Position numbers and translations under genes: made by a program | NCBI RefSeq assembly: GCF_033568475.1 | Contig: NC_133122.1 | Coordinates: 143,909,402-143,973,401 of the forward strand | Direction: 5' to 3' | DNA: 64,000 bases | DNA from: Henckelia pumila | Lineage: Eukaryota > Streptophyta > Magnoliopsida > Lamiales > Gesneriaceae | In this document: one piece after another, positions 47,034 through 57,925 of the stretch | Layout of the letters: each line of letters begins with the position of its first letter | Position numbering within the stretch: position 1 is the first letter of the stretch | The notes under the pieces: model-generated | Told to the model about the DNA's origin: nothing | Databases searched by the model: none | Seen by the model: only the letters and a program-made list of their open reading frames with translations

Positions 47034-50000
47034 ATTCCTTCCCCCTCAAAACGAGTCTTGTCCTCAAGACGGAAGTCAGGAAATTGGGCAATGAAATCTA
47101 TAGCGACTTCCCATGTGGCCTCATCGCTATGTCTCCCCTTCCAACGAACCAACAATTCCCTGACAAAAACTCCATGTTTCTTCTTCAGCCTTTGGGCCAT
47201 GATCTCTTCGGGCTCAAATTCAGTGGACATATCCTGTTCTAACTCATGAGGAAGGTTAAGTGTCTGCTCTGTGCTGCCCACTGCTTTCTTAAGGCACGAC
47301 ACATGAAATACCGGATGAATTCTAGAACCTGCTGGTAATCGTAATTTATAGGCCGTCGCACCCAACTGTTGAATCACTTGGAATGGCCCATAATAACGGG
47401 CAGCAAGCTTTTGATTAACCCGCGAACACACTGATTTCTGTCTATGGGGTCGGAGCTTGAGAAAAACCCACTCCCCCACTTGAAACTCCACGTCCCGCCT
47501 TTTTTTGTTGGCATGCTTCAGCATTGATTGTTGAGCACGCTGAAGGTTGTACTTCAATTGTCGAAGGATCTCATCCCTATCTTGTAACTCGCTTGCTACT
47601 GCAGCCACAGAGATTTCCTGCGGCAAATATTGTAAAAGGTTTGGAGCTTTTCGTCCATACACAACCTCAAATGGGGTCATACCTGTCGCGGTTTGAAATG
47701 CGGTGTTGTACCAAAATTCACACCATGGTAGCCACGATGCCCAACTCCGGGGCTGCTCTGTCACAAAACATCGCAAATATGTTTCGATGCACTTGTTGAG
47801 AGCCTCGCTTTGCCCATCTGTCTCGGGATGGTACGAAGAGCTCATTTTAAGCTTAGTACCCTGCATCTTGAAATATTCTTTCCAGAATAAACTCATGAAT
47901 ACGGGGTCCCTGTCACGGACAATTGACTTGGGCACCCCATGCAGCCTCACTATCTCCTTAACAAAGAGTTCAGCCACTGTTCGGGCAGAATATCGGTGTC
48001 GCAGCAGCGCAAAATGACCGTATTTGGACAAACGATCGACAACCACCATAATAACATCATATCCTCTCGACTTCGGAAGCCCAGAAATGAAATCCATCGC
48101 TATATCTTGCCAAACCACCTCCGGAATGGGTAGTGGCTGTAGAAGCCCTGCAGGAGTCAAAGCTTGATACTTTTGCTGCTGACATATTAGACAACTAGCC
48201 ACAAATTTGTAAATATCCTGCTTCATTCGAGGCCAATAACACACCCCTGCAAGGCGCTTGAAAGTGCGTAATGCACCCGAATGCCCTCCTAAAGGTGTGG
48301 AATGAAATTCTTCCAAGAGTTTGTTGATCCACGGCCCGTCTTTTGGAAGTACCAATCTGTTCTTGTGCAACAACCACCCATTTATTACGGAATAGTGGAC
48401 CGAGGGGGGCTCATGAGCCTGTACCCTGCGTTTGATCTCCCTTAATATTGGATCTTTGTCAACTGCCACCCACAACTCTTCGCTCTCCCCCCATTCTGGT
48501 AGAAATACTGACTTCAGGTCTATTGTTTCATATTTTCTGGACAAGGCATCAGCTGCCTGATTTTGCAGCCCTGTCTTATATCGGACTTCGAACTCATACC
48601 CCAAGAGCTTAGTAAGCCAATATTGTTGGTCTGGTGTTGAAATACGCTGAGACAAAAACGTTCGTAGTGGTTTGTGATCAGTCAAAACCACAAACTTTCT
48701 GCCCAATAGGTAAGGCCTCCAGTGTTGTACGGCCAAAACCAAAGCCATGAGTTCCCGCTCATATGTGGATTTAGATGTAGCTCGATCCGCCAAAGCTTTG
48801 CTGTAGTATGCTAGTGGTTGCCCGTCTTGCATTAACACTACCCCTATCCCCACTCCCGATGCATCACACTCGATGACAAACTCCTTCAAGAAATCTGGCA
48901 TGCGCAGAACCGGTGCTGTAGCCAAGGCTTGTTTCAAGGCGTCAAAAGAACTCTGGGCCGCTGCATTCCATTTGAAATTATTCTTCTTCAACTGATCAGT
49001 AAGAGGTTTAGCTATCTTTCCGTAATTACGAATGAATTTGCGGTAATATCCTGTGAGCCCCAAGAAACCCCTTATGCCTTTTACTGACTTGGGCAGTGGC
49101 CACTGAACCACACTCTCCACCTTCTTGGGGTCCATCGACACCCCCTGATTAGTGATAATATGACCCAGATATTCAATTTGTCGTAGCCCGAAATGACATT
49201 TTTTTTATTGAGCAGCAACTGATTTGCCTCCAACATACCTAGAACAATGCGCACATGGGTAACGTGCTCTTCCCAATTCTTGCTGTATATGAGGATATCA
49301 TCAAAAAATACTAATACAAATCGTCGAAGAAAAGGTCGAAATACCTCATTCATTGTAGATTGAAACGTGGCGGGGGCGTTCTTCAATCCAAAAGGCATTA
49401 CCAGAAACTCGTAATGGCCCGTATGAGTTCGGAACGCTGTTTTCTCCACATCCTCCTGTTTAACCCTGATTTGGTGATACCCTGACTTGAGATCCAATTT
49501 AGAATAAATCTGAGCCCCATGCAACTCATCAAAAAGTTCGTCTACTACTGGTATGGGATATCTGTCGGCCACCGTGATATCATTTAAAGCCCTATAGTCG
49601 ATACAAAAACGCTAGCTCCCATCTTTCTTTTTCACCAATAACACGGGACTAGAGTAGGGGCTGACACTTGGCTGAATCACCCCTGCCTTTAACATCTCGG
49701 CTACCATCTTTTCTATCTCGTCTTTTTGATTGTGCCCATAACGATAGGGCCTGACTGATACCGGTCCACATCCATCTTTTATGTGAATAGCATGATCCTT
49801 CTTCCTTTGCGGTGGCAGCCCATGAGGTTCTTGGAAAACCCCCTCAAACCGTTGCAACAGTCGCTGAAATTCATCTTGCTGCCCTAAGTTGGTGGCGTCG
49901 CCCTTGTGTTCGTCACCTGCCTCCCACTTGGGCCACACCATCGCACACAACTCTATTTCCACGGTTTTTGCCAAAGATTGCAACAAGACAAGGGTCCTGT

Positions 50001-51765
50001 TCAGGGTAGGGTCCCCTCGCAACGTTACTTTCTTTGAGTCCCATGTAAAACACATCTGAACCAAATTCCAGTTGACCACCACATCTCCCAGCGTCCGTAA
50101 CCAATCTATGCCCAAAATGACATCAATCCCGCCCAGTTCAAACACATACCCCTCAATGAATATTTGACATTCCCCTAAGTCCAAACTCAATGCACGGCAG
50201 ACACCTTGACAAGGTACACGCCCACCGTCTCCTAAACATACTGTGAACTTGACAGATTCATCAATTTCCAACCCCATGCCCTGGACCAAAGTGCGAGAGA
50301 CGAAATTGTGGCTGGCTCCACTATCCACCATCGCAATAATCGTGGTACCCCCCAACTTAGCTCGTAGCTTCATAGTCTGTGGATGGTTAATCCCCCCAAC
50401 CGAGTACAGTGACAACTCGATGTTATTGTACTCGGGGTTTTCCTCCAAGCCCTCACTCGGTAGTGGGTCGATGTCAGCCTCTCCCAATTTCTCAAATCTC
50501 TCTTTGTCGTCCCCAAGTTCCTCATCCTCTGCAAAATAAATCACCCGCATAGATTTATGGGCACATCTGTGCAGCGGATGAAAAGGCTCGCCGCACTTGA
50601 AACAGAGCCCTTTCTCTTTACGATTCAAGTACTCCTGATGTGAGAATATCCTCCCTTCTTTATTTACGGGATTGTTCGGTCGTGATCTCACCCCTCTGTC
50701 CGGCATAGTGTTAGGGCGTGAATTCATGGGAGAGGGCACTGGGTTTGGTTTTTTTTGAATTGAATCGGGCCATATACCCCCACGATTACTGTTGAGGCCT
50801 TGGTAGTTGGTTTTGGGCCTATCTTTCTCAAAAGTTTGGGCCCGCCCCATCCAGCTGTTCGCATAGCCCCCTCGAAAATCACTATTCTGGCCCATGGGAT
50901 AGGGATTCATCCTGCCACCAGACATCTCGCCCCACAATTTATCCTCAGCCCACCGAGCCAAATCCATGGCGCGAGCAACCGTGCGAGGATCGTGGATCCC
51001 AATCTTCCGCCGCACCTCGTCACGTAAGCCACTCAGAAAATAACCCAGCCCTTGTTCCTCCGGGAGATTACCAATTTGAGCCAACAGAACCTCAAATTGT
51101 TCGATGTAGGAAGTCACCGTCAGATCTCCTTGGTGCAAAGAGGCTAATAACTCGTAAGGATTCGCCGCGCGCTTCCCTCCATACCTCTTGATCAATTCAT
51201 CCACCAAAGTGTCCCAATCTAACTCGGGAAACCGTGATCGTGTCCATCGGAACCAGTGGGCGGCAGATCCCTCCATACACATGTAAGCGAGTTTCACCCT
51301 GTGGTCTGGGGGCGTACCTTGGAGCTCAAAATATTGCTCAATCTTGCCCAGCCAAACCAACGGATCCCCTCCTTCAAACGATGGTAGTTCAATTCGTTAC
51401 AACGCCTGGTGGAACTGGTGTGGCCCCTCGCGCACATGAATCCCATTTACTTCGCCAAATTGCCCCGATGCATGATCCTCGGTATGAATCTCCCCATGTC
51501 CTCCCTTCTGACCCTCCTTGTTTCCCGTTTTCTCCCGCAACAGCAGTTGTTCCATCAGCGTCTTTACTCCTTTCAACTCTGCCACAGATTGGTTTAATGA
51601 AACAACCTCATCCCGTACCGTCAATAGTTCCCCTACTGCCTGAGAAACCATCGCCACATCGCCCTGTACCTTGGACATCCCTTCCTGCAAACCCATGACC
51701 GACCTTTCCAACGATTCCACCTTTGCCTCCGAACGGGTGCTGGCCATCGCAACACAAAGCTCCAC
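46874..51765 (-). pseudogene. gag-pol polyprotein of element A, with stops and a frameshift
   Basis: Read on the minus strand, gag starts near 51765 (coiled coil, then KIEQYFELQG) and meets a TAA at about 51385. The frame from 51360 runs through the zinc knuckle CFKCGEPFHPLHRC and protease MVDSGASHNF. It then stops at a TAG at about 49612 where element B has Trp. RT continues at 49572 (FFDDILIYS). A frameshift occurs in an A-run near 49200. From 49141 to 46874 one frame carries RNase H, the integrase zinc finger and DDE core, and a chromodomain (WKGRHSDEATWE). Thus two nonsense changes and one indel make it non-autonomous. Confidence 0.9.
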
Positions 51766-51863
51766 TTCGATCCGGCAGGTCGGACCAAATTGTTGTGATC
51801 AAATAAATGAATACCTTCAATACAAGATTATCCCAGAGATTCACTCTGTGCACACTCCCTAGC

Positions 51864-52210
51864 TGTTGTGTTCTTCCGATAATAAGAGATTAACACAGCA
51901 AAAGAAACACGAAGAACACAAGGTAATTGATGTGATTGTATTGCTAAAATGGTAAACCCAGAGTAAAACACTCTGTACAAAGATTTCCTCCCTAGCTAAG
52001 TGCTAGTCACTCTTCACGTGTAATCTCTCAAAAGTAATAACTGAATATCGTTTACACACCATCACTATCTATATATCCTCACCCCCTTCCCGTGTATTCT
52101 TGTGCGATCTCCTAACATACACATTAACAATCTTGGGCTTTTCTTGTCCACTTCCATTTGGGCCCTCTTGGTTTGAGCTCCCTGAGCCCAATGGATCTTT
52201 ATTCATAACA
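51864..52210 (-). repeat. 3' LTR of element B
   Basis: This 347-bp LTR appears identical to the 5' LTR. A purine-rich GAGGAAGCCAGAGA on the minus strand abuts it and is the probable polypurine tract. Confidence 0.95.
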
Positions 52211-55200
52211 TCTCTGGCTTCCTCAAAAATCGCCTTGTCCTCAAGGCGAAAATCAGGAAACTGCGCGGAGAAAACAACTAAGGTCTCCCACGTGGCATCC
52301 TCTTCCGATCTGCCTTTCCATTTCGCCAGTAGTTGCTTAGTCAGCTCTCCATGTAACAATTTAATCCGCCCTTTGATCACGTAATCTGGTTCGAAAGTCA
52401 TTAACATATCTGAATCCAACTCCTGAGGCAATCTTGCCTCCCCTGACTCCTTCCCCATAGCTTTTTTTAAACATGAAACATGAAAAACTGGGTGCACCTT
52501 AGACCCTTCAGGTAATTGTAAATGATATGCCACCTCTCCCACTTTCTTTACAACCTTAAATGGGCCGTAAAACCTTGCTGCCAGCTTCTGAGATACTCGT
52601 GTACAAACCGAGGCTTGGCGGTACGGACGCAACTTCAAATAGACCATATCCCCCACCTGAAAATGAATCTCCCGCCTATGCTGATTAGCATACTTTGACA
52701 TGTGTTGTTGAGCCCTGACAAGATTGAATTTGAGCTGCCTCAAAAGCTCATCTCTGTCCCAAAGTGCCTGAGACACCGCCGCAACCACCGTCTCACCAGG
52801 AAGAAAACGGATGATAGCTGGTGGTTTGCGTCCGTAGACCACCTCAAAAGGACTTAATCCGGCCGAAGTTTGGTAAGAAGTGTTATACCAGAATTCTGCC
52901 CAATGTAACCACTGTGACCAAAGCTTCGGCTGCTCCGAACAAAAACACCGCAAATACGTCTCGACACACTTATTCAAAGCTTCACTTTGGCCATCCGTTT
53001 CAGGATGATATGCCGTACTCATTTTGAGTTGAGTACCCTGTAATCTAAAAAGTTCAGACCAGAATAAGCTCAGAAACACGGGATCTCTGTCACTTACGAT
53101 TGTTTTTGGCATCCCATGTAGCTTCACCACATTCTTAGTAAAAATATCAGCCACGGTTCTTGCGGTGTAGGGGTGTCTCAGCAACATAAAATGTCCATAT
53201 TTGGACAGTCGATCAATAACCACGAAAATTACATCATACCCGTTTGACTTCGGCAGTCCTGTGATGAAATCCATGGCCACGTCTTCCCAAATCACCTCAG
53301 GAATGTGCAGAGGTTGCAACAAGCCTGCTGGGGAAGTGGCCTCATACTTATGTTTCTGGCAAACTGCACATTCGGCAACAAACTTATTCACATCCGGACG
53401 CATCCCCTTCCAAAAAAAATTATTTGCAATTCGCTTATATGTTCTGAGTGCTCCCGAGTGGCCTCCCACAGGCGTGGCATGAAATTCATGCAATAATATA
53501 GGAACCCATGGTGAAGTTTGAGGGATAACTACTCTGCCTCGATGCAACAAGCAATCATTGATTATGGAGTAATGTTTGCTGTCCAGTGTCCCCATCTTCA
53601 CTTTATCAAGAATGTCTTTTAACTTTTGATCCTCCCTAACAGCCTTCTTTACATCTTCTATCTCCACCCATTCGGCTTTTGTTACTGCTGCTAGTTCCCC
53701 AAGTTCTTCCCTTCGAGATAAAGCATCTGCTGCTCCATTTTCAGCCCCTGCTTTGTGTTTGATCTCAAACTCATATCCCAGTAGTTTTGCCAACCAATAT
53801 TGCTGGTCCGGAGTCGTAATTCGTTGTTGTAACAGACTCCAAAGAGGCTTGTGATCCGTGATGACAACGAATTTGCGGCCCAGTAAGTAGTGGCGCCAAT
53901 GCTGAACAGCCAAAACTAATGCCATGAGTTCTCTCTCGTATGCTGACTTAGCTAATGCCCTTTCTGCCAATGCTTTGCTGTAGTAAGCCAAGGGTCTACC
54001 CTCTTGGGTTAATACAGCCCCCAACCCCGTCCCTGACGCATCACACTCCACCACAAACTCTTGGCAAAAGTCAGGCATCCGCAGTACTGGAGCAGTGCTA
54101 AGAACTTGCTTCAACCCTTCAAATGCTTCCTCTGCCTTGTTGTTCCAGCAAAATTGGTTTTTCTTTAGTAAATCCGTTAATGGCCGTGCTAACTTCCCAT
54201 AGTCTCTGATAAATTTTCTGTAATACCCGGTCAATCCCAGGAATCCCCGCAAGGACTTTACATTTTGCGGTCTCGGCCATTGACCCACACTCGTTATTTT
54301 CTTCGGATCCACTTGAACCCCTTGGCCACTGATGATGTGCCCTAGATACCCCACTTGATGCAACCCAAAGTGACACTTCTTTCTATTCAAAACAAGTGCA
54401 TTGGCCTGCAGGACTCCCAACACAATCTCCACATGCACCAAATGTTCGTCCCAATCACGGCTATATATCAAAATGTCATCAAAAAATACAAGTACAAATT
54501 TTCGTAAGTAAGGCCTAAATACCTCGTTCATAGTTGCTTGAAACGTGGCAGGGGCGTTCTTTAGCCCAAAAGGCATAACCAAGAATTCATAGTGGCCCTC
54601 GTGCGTCCGAAACGCTGTTTTTTGTACATCATTGGCTTGAACCCTGATTTGATGATACCCCGATTTGAGGTCTAACTTCGAAAAATGCCTCGATCCATGT
54701 AACTCATCAAACAGCTCCTCTATCACCGGAATCGGGTACTTATCTGCTATTGTAATTTCATTCAGGGCTCTATAATTGACACAAAACCTCCAACTACCAT
54801 CCTTTTTTTTTACCAGTATAACTGGGCTTGAGTACGGGCTATTGCTGGGCTGTATCACCCCGGACTTCAACATCTCTTTTACCATACGCTCGATTTCATC
54901 TTTCTGCCGATGAGCGTAACGATAAGGGCGGACTGATATTGGCCCACAACCCTCTCGTATAATTATCGCATGATCCTGGTTGCGGTTAGGAGGTAGTCCC
55001 TGGGGTTCACAGAATACCACGGCATAAGTATGAAGGAGGCGATGTAAAGCCCCATTAGGTGTTGGTACCACTGTAGAAGGCTGCCCATCTGCGTCACTTT
55101 TCCATTTTACCAACACTGCCCCACCAAATTCCAAATTTGTAGTCTTGACAATTGATTTAAGAGATACTATGGATCGACTGAGTGACGGATCACCATGTAG

Positions 55201-55872
55201 CTCCACAATTCGTCCCTCCCAACTAAACTTCATTTGCATTTTCTCCCAATTCAGCAAGACATCTCCTAGAGTACGTAACCAATCGACCCCAAGGATTAAG
55301 TCGATTCCCCCCAATTCGAAAATATAACCTGCAATCTTCAATTGACACTGACCCAATTCGATGTTTAAATTCTTGCACAACCCCTGACAGTCAATACGAC
55401 CCCCATCCCCCAGACATACCGCGAATCGTACCCCTTCATCAACTACCAGGCCCAACTCCTTAGCCAGCCCCTTCGAGACAAAATTATGGCTTGCGCCACT
55501 GTCCACCATCGCAACCACCTCTCGACCTTCTAAAACCGCCTTCATTTTCAGCGTTTGAGGGTGATTGATACCATGGACTGAATATAATGGCAACTCCAAG
55601 GTATTGTATTCCACATTTGAAGTTACTGCCCAAGTCTCACCTTCCCCCATCGGCTGCAAACCCTCTTCTTCTCCAGGCCCTGGCTCACCCCCATCCGCTT
55701 CCCCTTCTTCTTCGGCCATAATAGTAACTCGCAAGCTTTTATGGGTGCAGACATGCATCGGATGATATGGCTCACCACATTTAAAGCAGAGTCCCTTTTC
55801 ACGTCGGTGAAGAAACTCTTGGTGAGAAACTATTTTACCGTCGCGGGTCGGAGGCAGTGATGCCCTAGCCAC
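52069..55872 (-). CDS. pol polyprotein of element B (zinc knuckle, PR, RT, RH, INT, chromodomain)
   Basis: The open frame has 1267 codons. It holds the gag zinc knuckle CFKCGEPYHPMHVC (29-42), protease VDSGASHNF (about 123-131), RT with [10 protein letters not shown], RNase H (DASGTGLGAVL; YERELMALVLAVQHW), the integrase HHCC finger (HEFHATPVGGHSGAL ... CAVCQKHK), integrase core Asp/Asp/Glu (YHPETDGQSEALNK), and a C-terminal chromodomain (LLAKWKGRSEEDATWE) thought to target H3K9-methylated chromatin. No internal stop is present. The frame is -1 relative to gag and stays open upstream of its first listed codon, overlapping the gag end, so no separate start codon is implied. Confidence 0.93.
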   Translation of the reverse strand: MARASLPPTRDGKIVSHQEFLHRREKGLCFKCGEPYHPMHVCTHKSLRVTIMAEEEGEADGGEPGPGEEEGLQPMGEGETWAVTSNVEYNTLELPLYSVHGINHPQTLKMKAVLEGREVVAMVDSGASHNFVSKGLAKELGLVVDEGVRFAVCLGDGGRIDCQGLCKNLNIELGQCQLKIAGYIFELGGIDLILGVDWLRTLGDVLLNWEKMQMKFSWEGRIVELHGDPSLSRSIVSLKSIVKTTNLEFGGAVLVKWKSDADGQPSTVVPTPNGALHRLLHTYAVVFCEPQGLPPNRNQDHAIIIREGCGPISVRPYRYAHRQKDEIERMVKEMLKSGVIQPSNSPYSSPVILVKKKDGSWRFCVNYRALNEITIADKYPIPVIEELFDELHGSRHFSKLDLKSGYHQIRVQANDVQKTAFRTHEGHYEFLVMPFGLKNAPATFQATMNEVFRPYLRKFVLVFFDDILIYSRDWDEHLVHVEIVLGVLQANALVLNRKKCHFGLHQVGYLGHIISGQGVQVDPKKITSVGQWPRPQNVKSLRGFLGLTGYYRKFIRDYGKLARPLTDLLKKNQFCWNNKAEEAFEGLKQVLSTAPVLRMPDFCQEFVVECDASGTGLGAVLTQEGRPLAYYSKALAERALAKSAYERELMALVLAVQHWRHYLLGRKFVVITDHKPLWSLLQQRITTPDQQYWLAKLLGYEFEIKHKAGAENGAADALSRREELGELAAVTKAEWVEIEDVKKAVREDQKLKDILDKVKMGTLDSKHYSIINDCLLHRGRVVIPQTSPWVPILLHEFHATPVGGHSGALRTYKRIANNFFWKGMRPDVNKFVAECAVCQKHKYEATSPAGLLQPLHIPEVIWEDVAMDFITGLPKSNGYDVIFVVIDRLSKYGHFMLLRHPYTARTVADIFTKNVVKLHGMPKTIVSDRDPVFLSLFWSELFRLQGTQLKMSTAYHPETDGQSEALNKCVETYLRCFCSEQPKLWSQWLHWAEFWYNTSYQTSAGLSPFEVVYGRKPPAIIRFLPGETVVAAVSQALWDRDELLRQLKFNLVRAQQHMSKYANQHRREIHFQVGDMVYLKLRPYRQASVCTRVSQKLAARFYGPFKVVKKVGEVAYHLQLPEGSKVHPVFHVSCLKKAMGKESGEARLPQELDSDMLMTFEPDYVIKGRIKLLHGELTKQLLAKWKGRSEEDATWETLVVFSAQFPDFRLEDKAIFEEARDVMNKDPLGSGSSNQEGPNGSGQEKPKIVNVYVRRSHKNTREGGEDI

Positions 55873-55937
55873 ACTGCCGCTTCGCTCAGCGCTATTGTTT
55901 CTGCCGTAGATAGGCCGCGAACCTCCGGCGGGAGGTG

Positions 55938-56891
55938 CTAGGGTGAAGGGTCTACGGACGGCTGAATCGCCTGGCTTGTTGGTTTGGTACTCCCATAAGT
56001 AGGTAGATGATTTTTATTTGGGAAGCCGCTATTGAATTGGGCCTGAGAGGCCCAACCCATTCCAGATGATTTCTGCTCGTGGCCTGACCCAGAACCCGAT
56101 CTGTATCTTCCCCGATCCACCACCGCACCAAACAACTCCATCTCCAAACCTCGCGCCAACGTCATGGCGCGATCTACCGTCCGAGGGTTGTGGACGATCA
56201 TCCGCCGGCGTATCTCCTCTCGCAGACCACTCAAAAAATAACCCAGACATTGATCCTCTTGAACATCGCCTACCTGGACCACCAACTTCTCAAATTTCTC
56301 GATGTATGCATCGACCGATTGTTGCTCTTGTTTTAACGACGCCATCAACTCAAATGGATTAGCATCAAGCCCACCATAACGCTTGATGATCTCTTCAGCG
56401 AATCTGTCCCAATTCATATTTGGGATCCGTGTTCTCATCCAACGGTACCAGTGCACCGTGGAACCCTGCATACAGATGTAGGCCAATTTGAGCCGACACT
56501 CTACTGGTGTATCATGAACTGTAAAATACTGTTCCATCTTCCCCAGCCAACCTATTGGGTCCTCTCCTTCAAACGCCGGCAGATCAATCTTCTTCAAGGC
56601 AGTCTTCATCTCCTCCGACATCCCTTCATTACCAGCACCACCCGCAGCACTCTCTCCCTTCTCGTGCCCTCCTCCTCCTCCTCCTTGTACTTCGTCCATT
56701 CGAGTAATACTGATTGTCTCCCCTCCTTGTCCCTTGATAAATTGTTCCATCATCGATTTCAATTCCCCAAGACCGTCGAGAGCTCGTTTGATCTTCTCCA
56801 ATCTCCCTTGCATATGTAACACAGTCTCCTGTAACCCACCCACTGATCTCTCCATGGTTTCGATTTTCGCTTCTGCTCGTGTGCTGGCCAT
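55938..56891 (-). CDS. gag (capsid) of element B
   Basis: The frame has 317 codons starting 41 bases inside the 5' LTR. An N-terminal coiled coil (EAKIETMERSVGGLQETV) is followed by a Gly/Glu-rich linker and a retrotransposon gag core (WLGKMEQYFTVHDTPVECRLKLA; YFLSGLREEIRRRM). It ends at a TAG (55940-55938) before the zinc knuckle, which lies in the pol frame at -1. In element A the corresponding junction is one continuous frame, so the break here looks like a single-base indel rather than a lineage-wide frameshift signal. Confidence 0.88.
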   Translation of the reverse strand: MASTRAEAKIETMERSVGGLQETVLHMQGRLEKIKRALDGLGELKSMMEQFIKGQGGETISITRMDEVQGGGGGGHEKGESAAGGAGNEGMSEEMKTALKKIDLPAFEGEDPIGWLGKMEQYFTVHDTPVECRLKLAYICMQGSTVHWYRWMRTRIPNMNWDRFAEEIIKRYGGLDANPFELMASLKQEQQSVDAYIEKFEKLVVQVGDVQEDQCLGYFLSGLREEIRRRMIVHNPRTVDRAMTLARGLEMELFGAVVDRGRYRSGSGSGHEQKSSGMGWASQAQFNSGFPNKNHLPTYGSTKPTSQAIQPSVDPSP

Positions 56892-56913
56892 CGTGATTTA
56901 GCGTTTCTCAAGG

Positions 56914-56931
56914 ATCCGGCAGGTCGGACCA
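56914..56931 (-). promoter_or_regulatory. tRNA-Tyr primer-binding site of element B
   Basis: Plus-strand ATCCGGCAGGTCGGACCA equals the 3' end of plant tRNA-Tyr including CCA, as recalled. Element A has the same site at 51770-51787. Confidence 0.8.
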
Positions 56932-56932
56932 A

Positions 56933-57279
56933 TGTTGTGTTCTTCCGATAATAAGAGATTAACACAGCAAAAGAAACACGAAGAACACAAGGTAATTGAT
57001 GTGATTGTATTGCTAAAATGGTAAACCCAGAGTAAAACACTCTGTACAAAGATTTCCTCCCTAGCTAAGTGCTAGTCACTCTTCACGTGTAATCTCTCAA
57101 AAGTAATAACTGAATATCGTTTACACACCATCACTATCTATATATCCTCACCCCCTTCCCGTGTATTCTTGTGCGATCTCCTAACATACACATTAACAAT
57201 CTTGGGCTTTTCTTGTCCACTTCCATTTGGGCCCTCTTGGTTTGAGCTCCCTGAGCCCAATGGATCTTTATTCATAACA
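56933..57279 (-). repeat. 5' LTR of element B
   Basis: This 347-bp LTR carries the element's promoter and is followed on the minus strand by the primer site. Confidence 0.95.
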
Positions 57280-57700
57280 CTAGCTCACGCTAGTCTCACT
57301 CAGAAACAGACGTAACTGAATGCCCCCCCCCCAATCACCTTTCTCACGCCTTCTTATTCTTACGTGTGTACACATTTTTGATTATGGGCTTTCCTTTGCT
57401 AGTTGGGCCCATAACTGCCTCTGCACTTGTAACTCCTTTGCTACTTGGGCCCATCACTGCCTCTGCACCTGTAAATGGGCTTTCTTTACTTTGGTCCATG
57501 ACAGATATTTTGGTTAGAGTTGCATATCATCACAAATAGGCAGCTATGCACATATACATGAGTACAAGAGTTCTAACAAATATAATTGTACGTTTATTGA
57601 ATTGATTTTATTATCATATTGTATTTGAATATGTAGAAAATAGTTATTTACACTTTATGCTTGCATTTTATAGTATGCAATGTGCTGCAGCAGGTCAAGC

Positions 57701-57847
57701 ATGGATAAAAGATGGATGGATGCAAAAGGGTTATCCAGTGCAGAATACATAAAGTCATACGTGAAGAGCCAGAAAGTTGTGCTTGATCGTCTACTTCTTA
57801 GTGGAGTAGACAGAGAATACACTGGATGGATATGTCATGGTGAATGA
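57701..57847 (+). pseudogene. Fragment of a CACTA transposase-associated domain
   Basis: A 48-codon frame begins MDKRWMDAKGLSSAEYI and ends TGWICHGE. This resembles the start (W-M) and the W-x-x-HGE end of the plant Transpos_assoc domain found with En/Spm (CACTA) transposases. The cysteine-rich middle is missing, so it is an internally deleted relic just upstream of the PPR gene. Confidence 0.5.
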
Positions 57848-57925
57848 TAGAACCACAAAGTTCCAAGTGTCAATTTTGATGATGATGTTACAGATGATGA
57901 CTCGATCACGACGTGTTTTTGACTG

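Larger units (their letters stand above)
51864..57279 (-). mobile_element. Reina-like chromovirus B, full length, nested in element A's LTR
   Basis: Two 347-bp LTRs (51864-52210 and 56933-57279) begin TGTTGTGTTCTTCC and end TTCATAACA. I read no difference between them. A perfect CTAGC target repeat (51859-51863 and 57280-57284) lies within the LTR of element A. The tRNA-Tyr primer site is at 56914-56931, one base inside the right (5') LTR. The element is 5416 bp, with all protein domains in canonical Ty3/gypsy order plus a chromodomain. Identical LTRs mean a very recent insertion. Confidence 0.95.
46744..57503 (-). mobile_element. Reina-like Ty3/gypsy chromovirus A, interrupted by element B
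   Basis: The left LTR is 46744-47033 (290 bp). The right LTR is split: 51791-51863 and 57280-57503. A perfect GATAT target repeat flanks the whole (46739-46743 and 57504-57508). The LTRs start TGTTGTGATCAAATAAATG and differ by a few substitutions and a C-run length, so it is moderately young. The primer site at 51770-51787 (minus TGGTCCGACCTGCCGGAT) complements the tRNA-Tyr 3' end. Short LTRs, about 5.3 kb without B, and a C-terminal chromodomain fit the Reina clade. Confidence 0.92.

Noticed and set aside
56914-56931. Apparent tRNA-Tyr gene
   Set aside because: Only the last 18 nt of a tRNA are present, adjoining an LTR in both elements; these are retrotransposon primer-binding sites.
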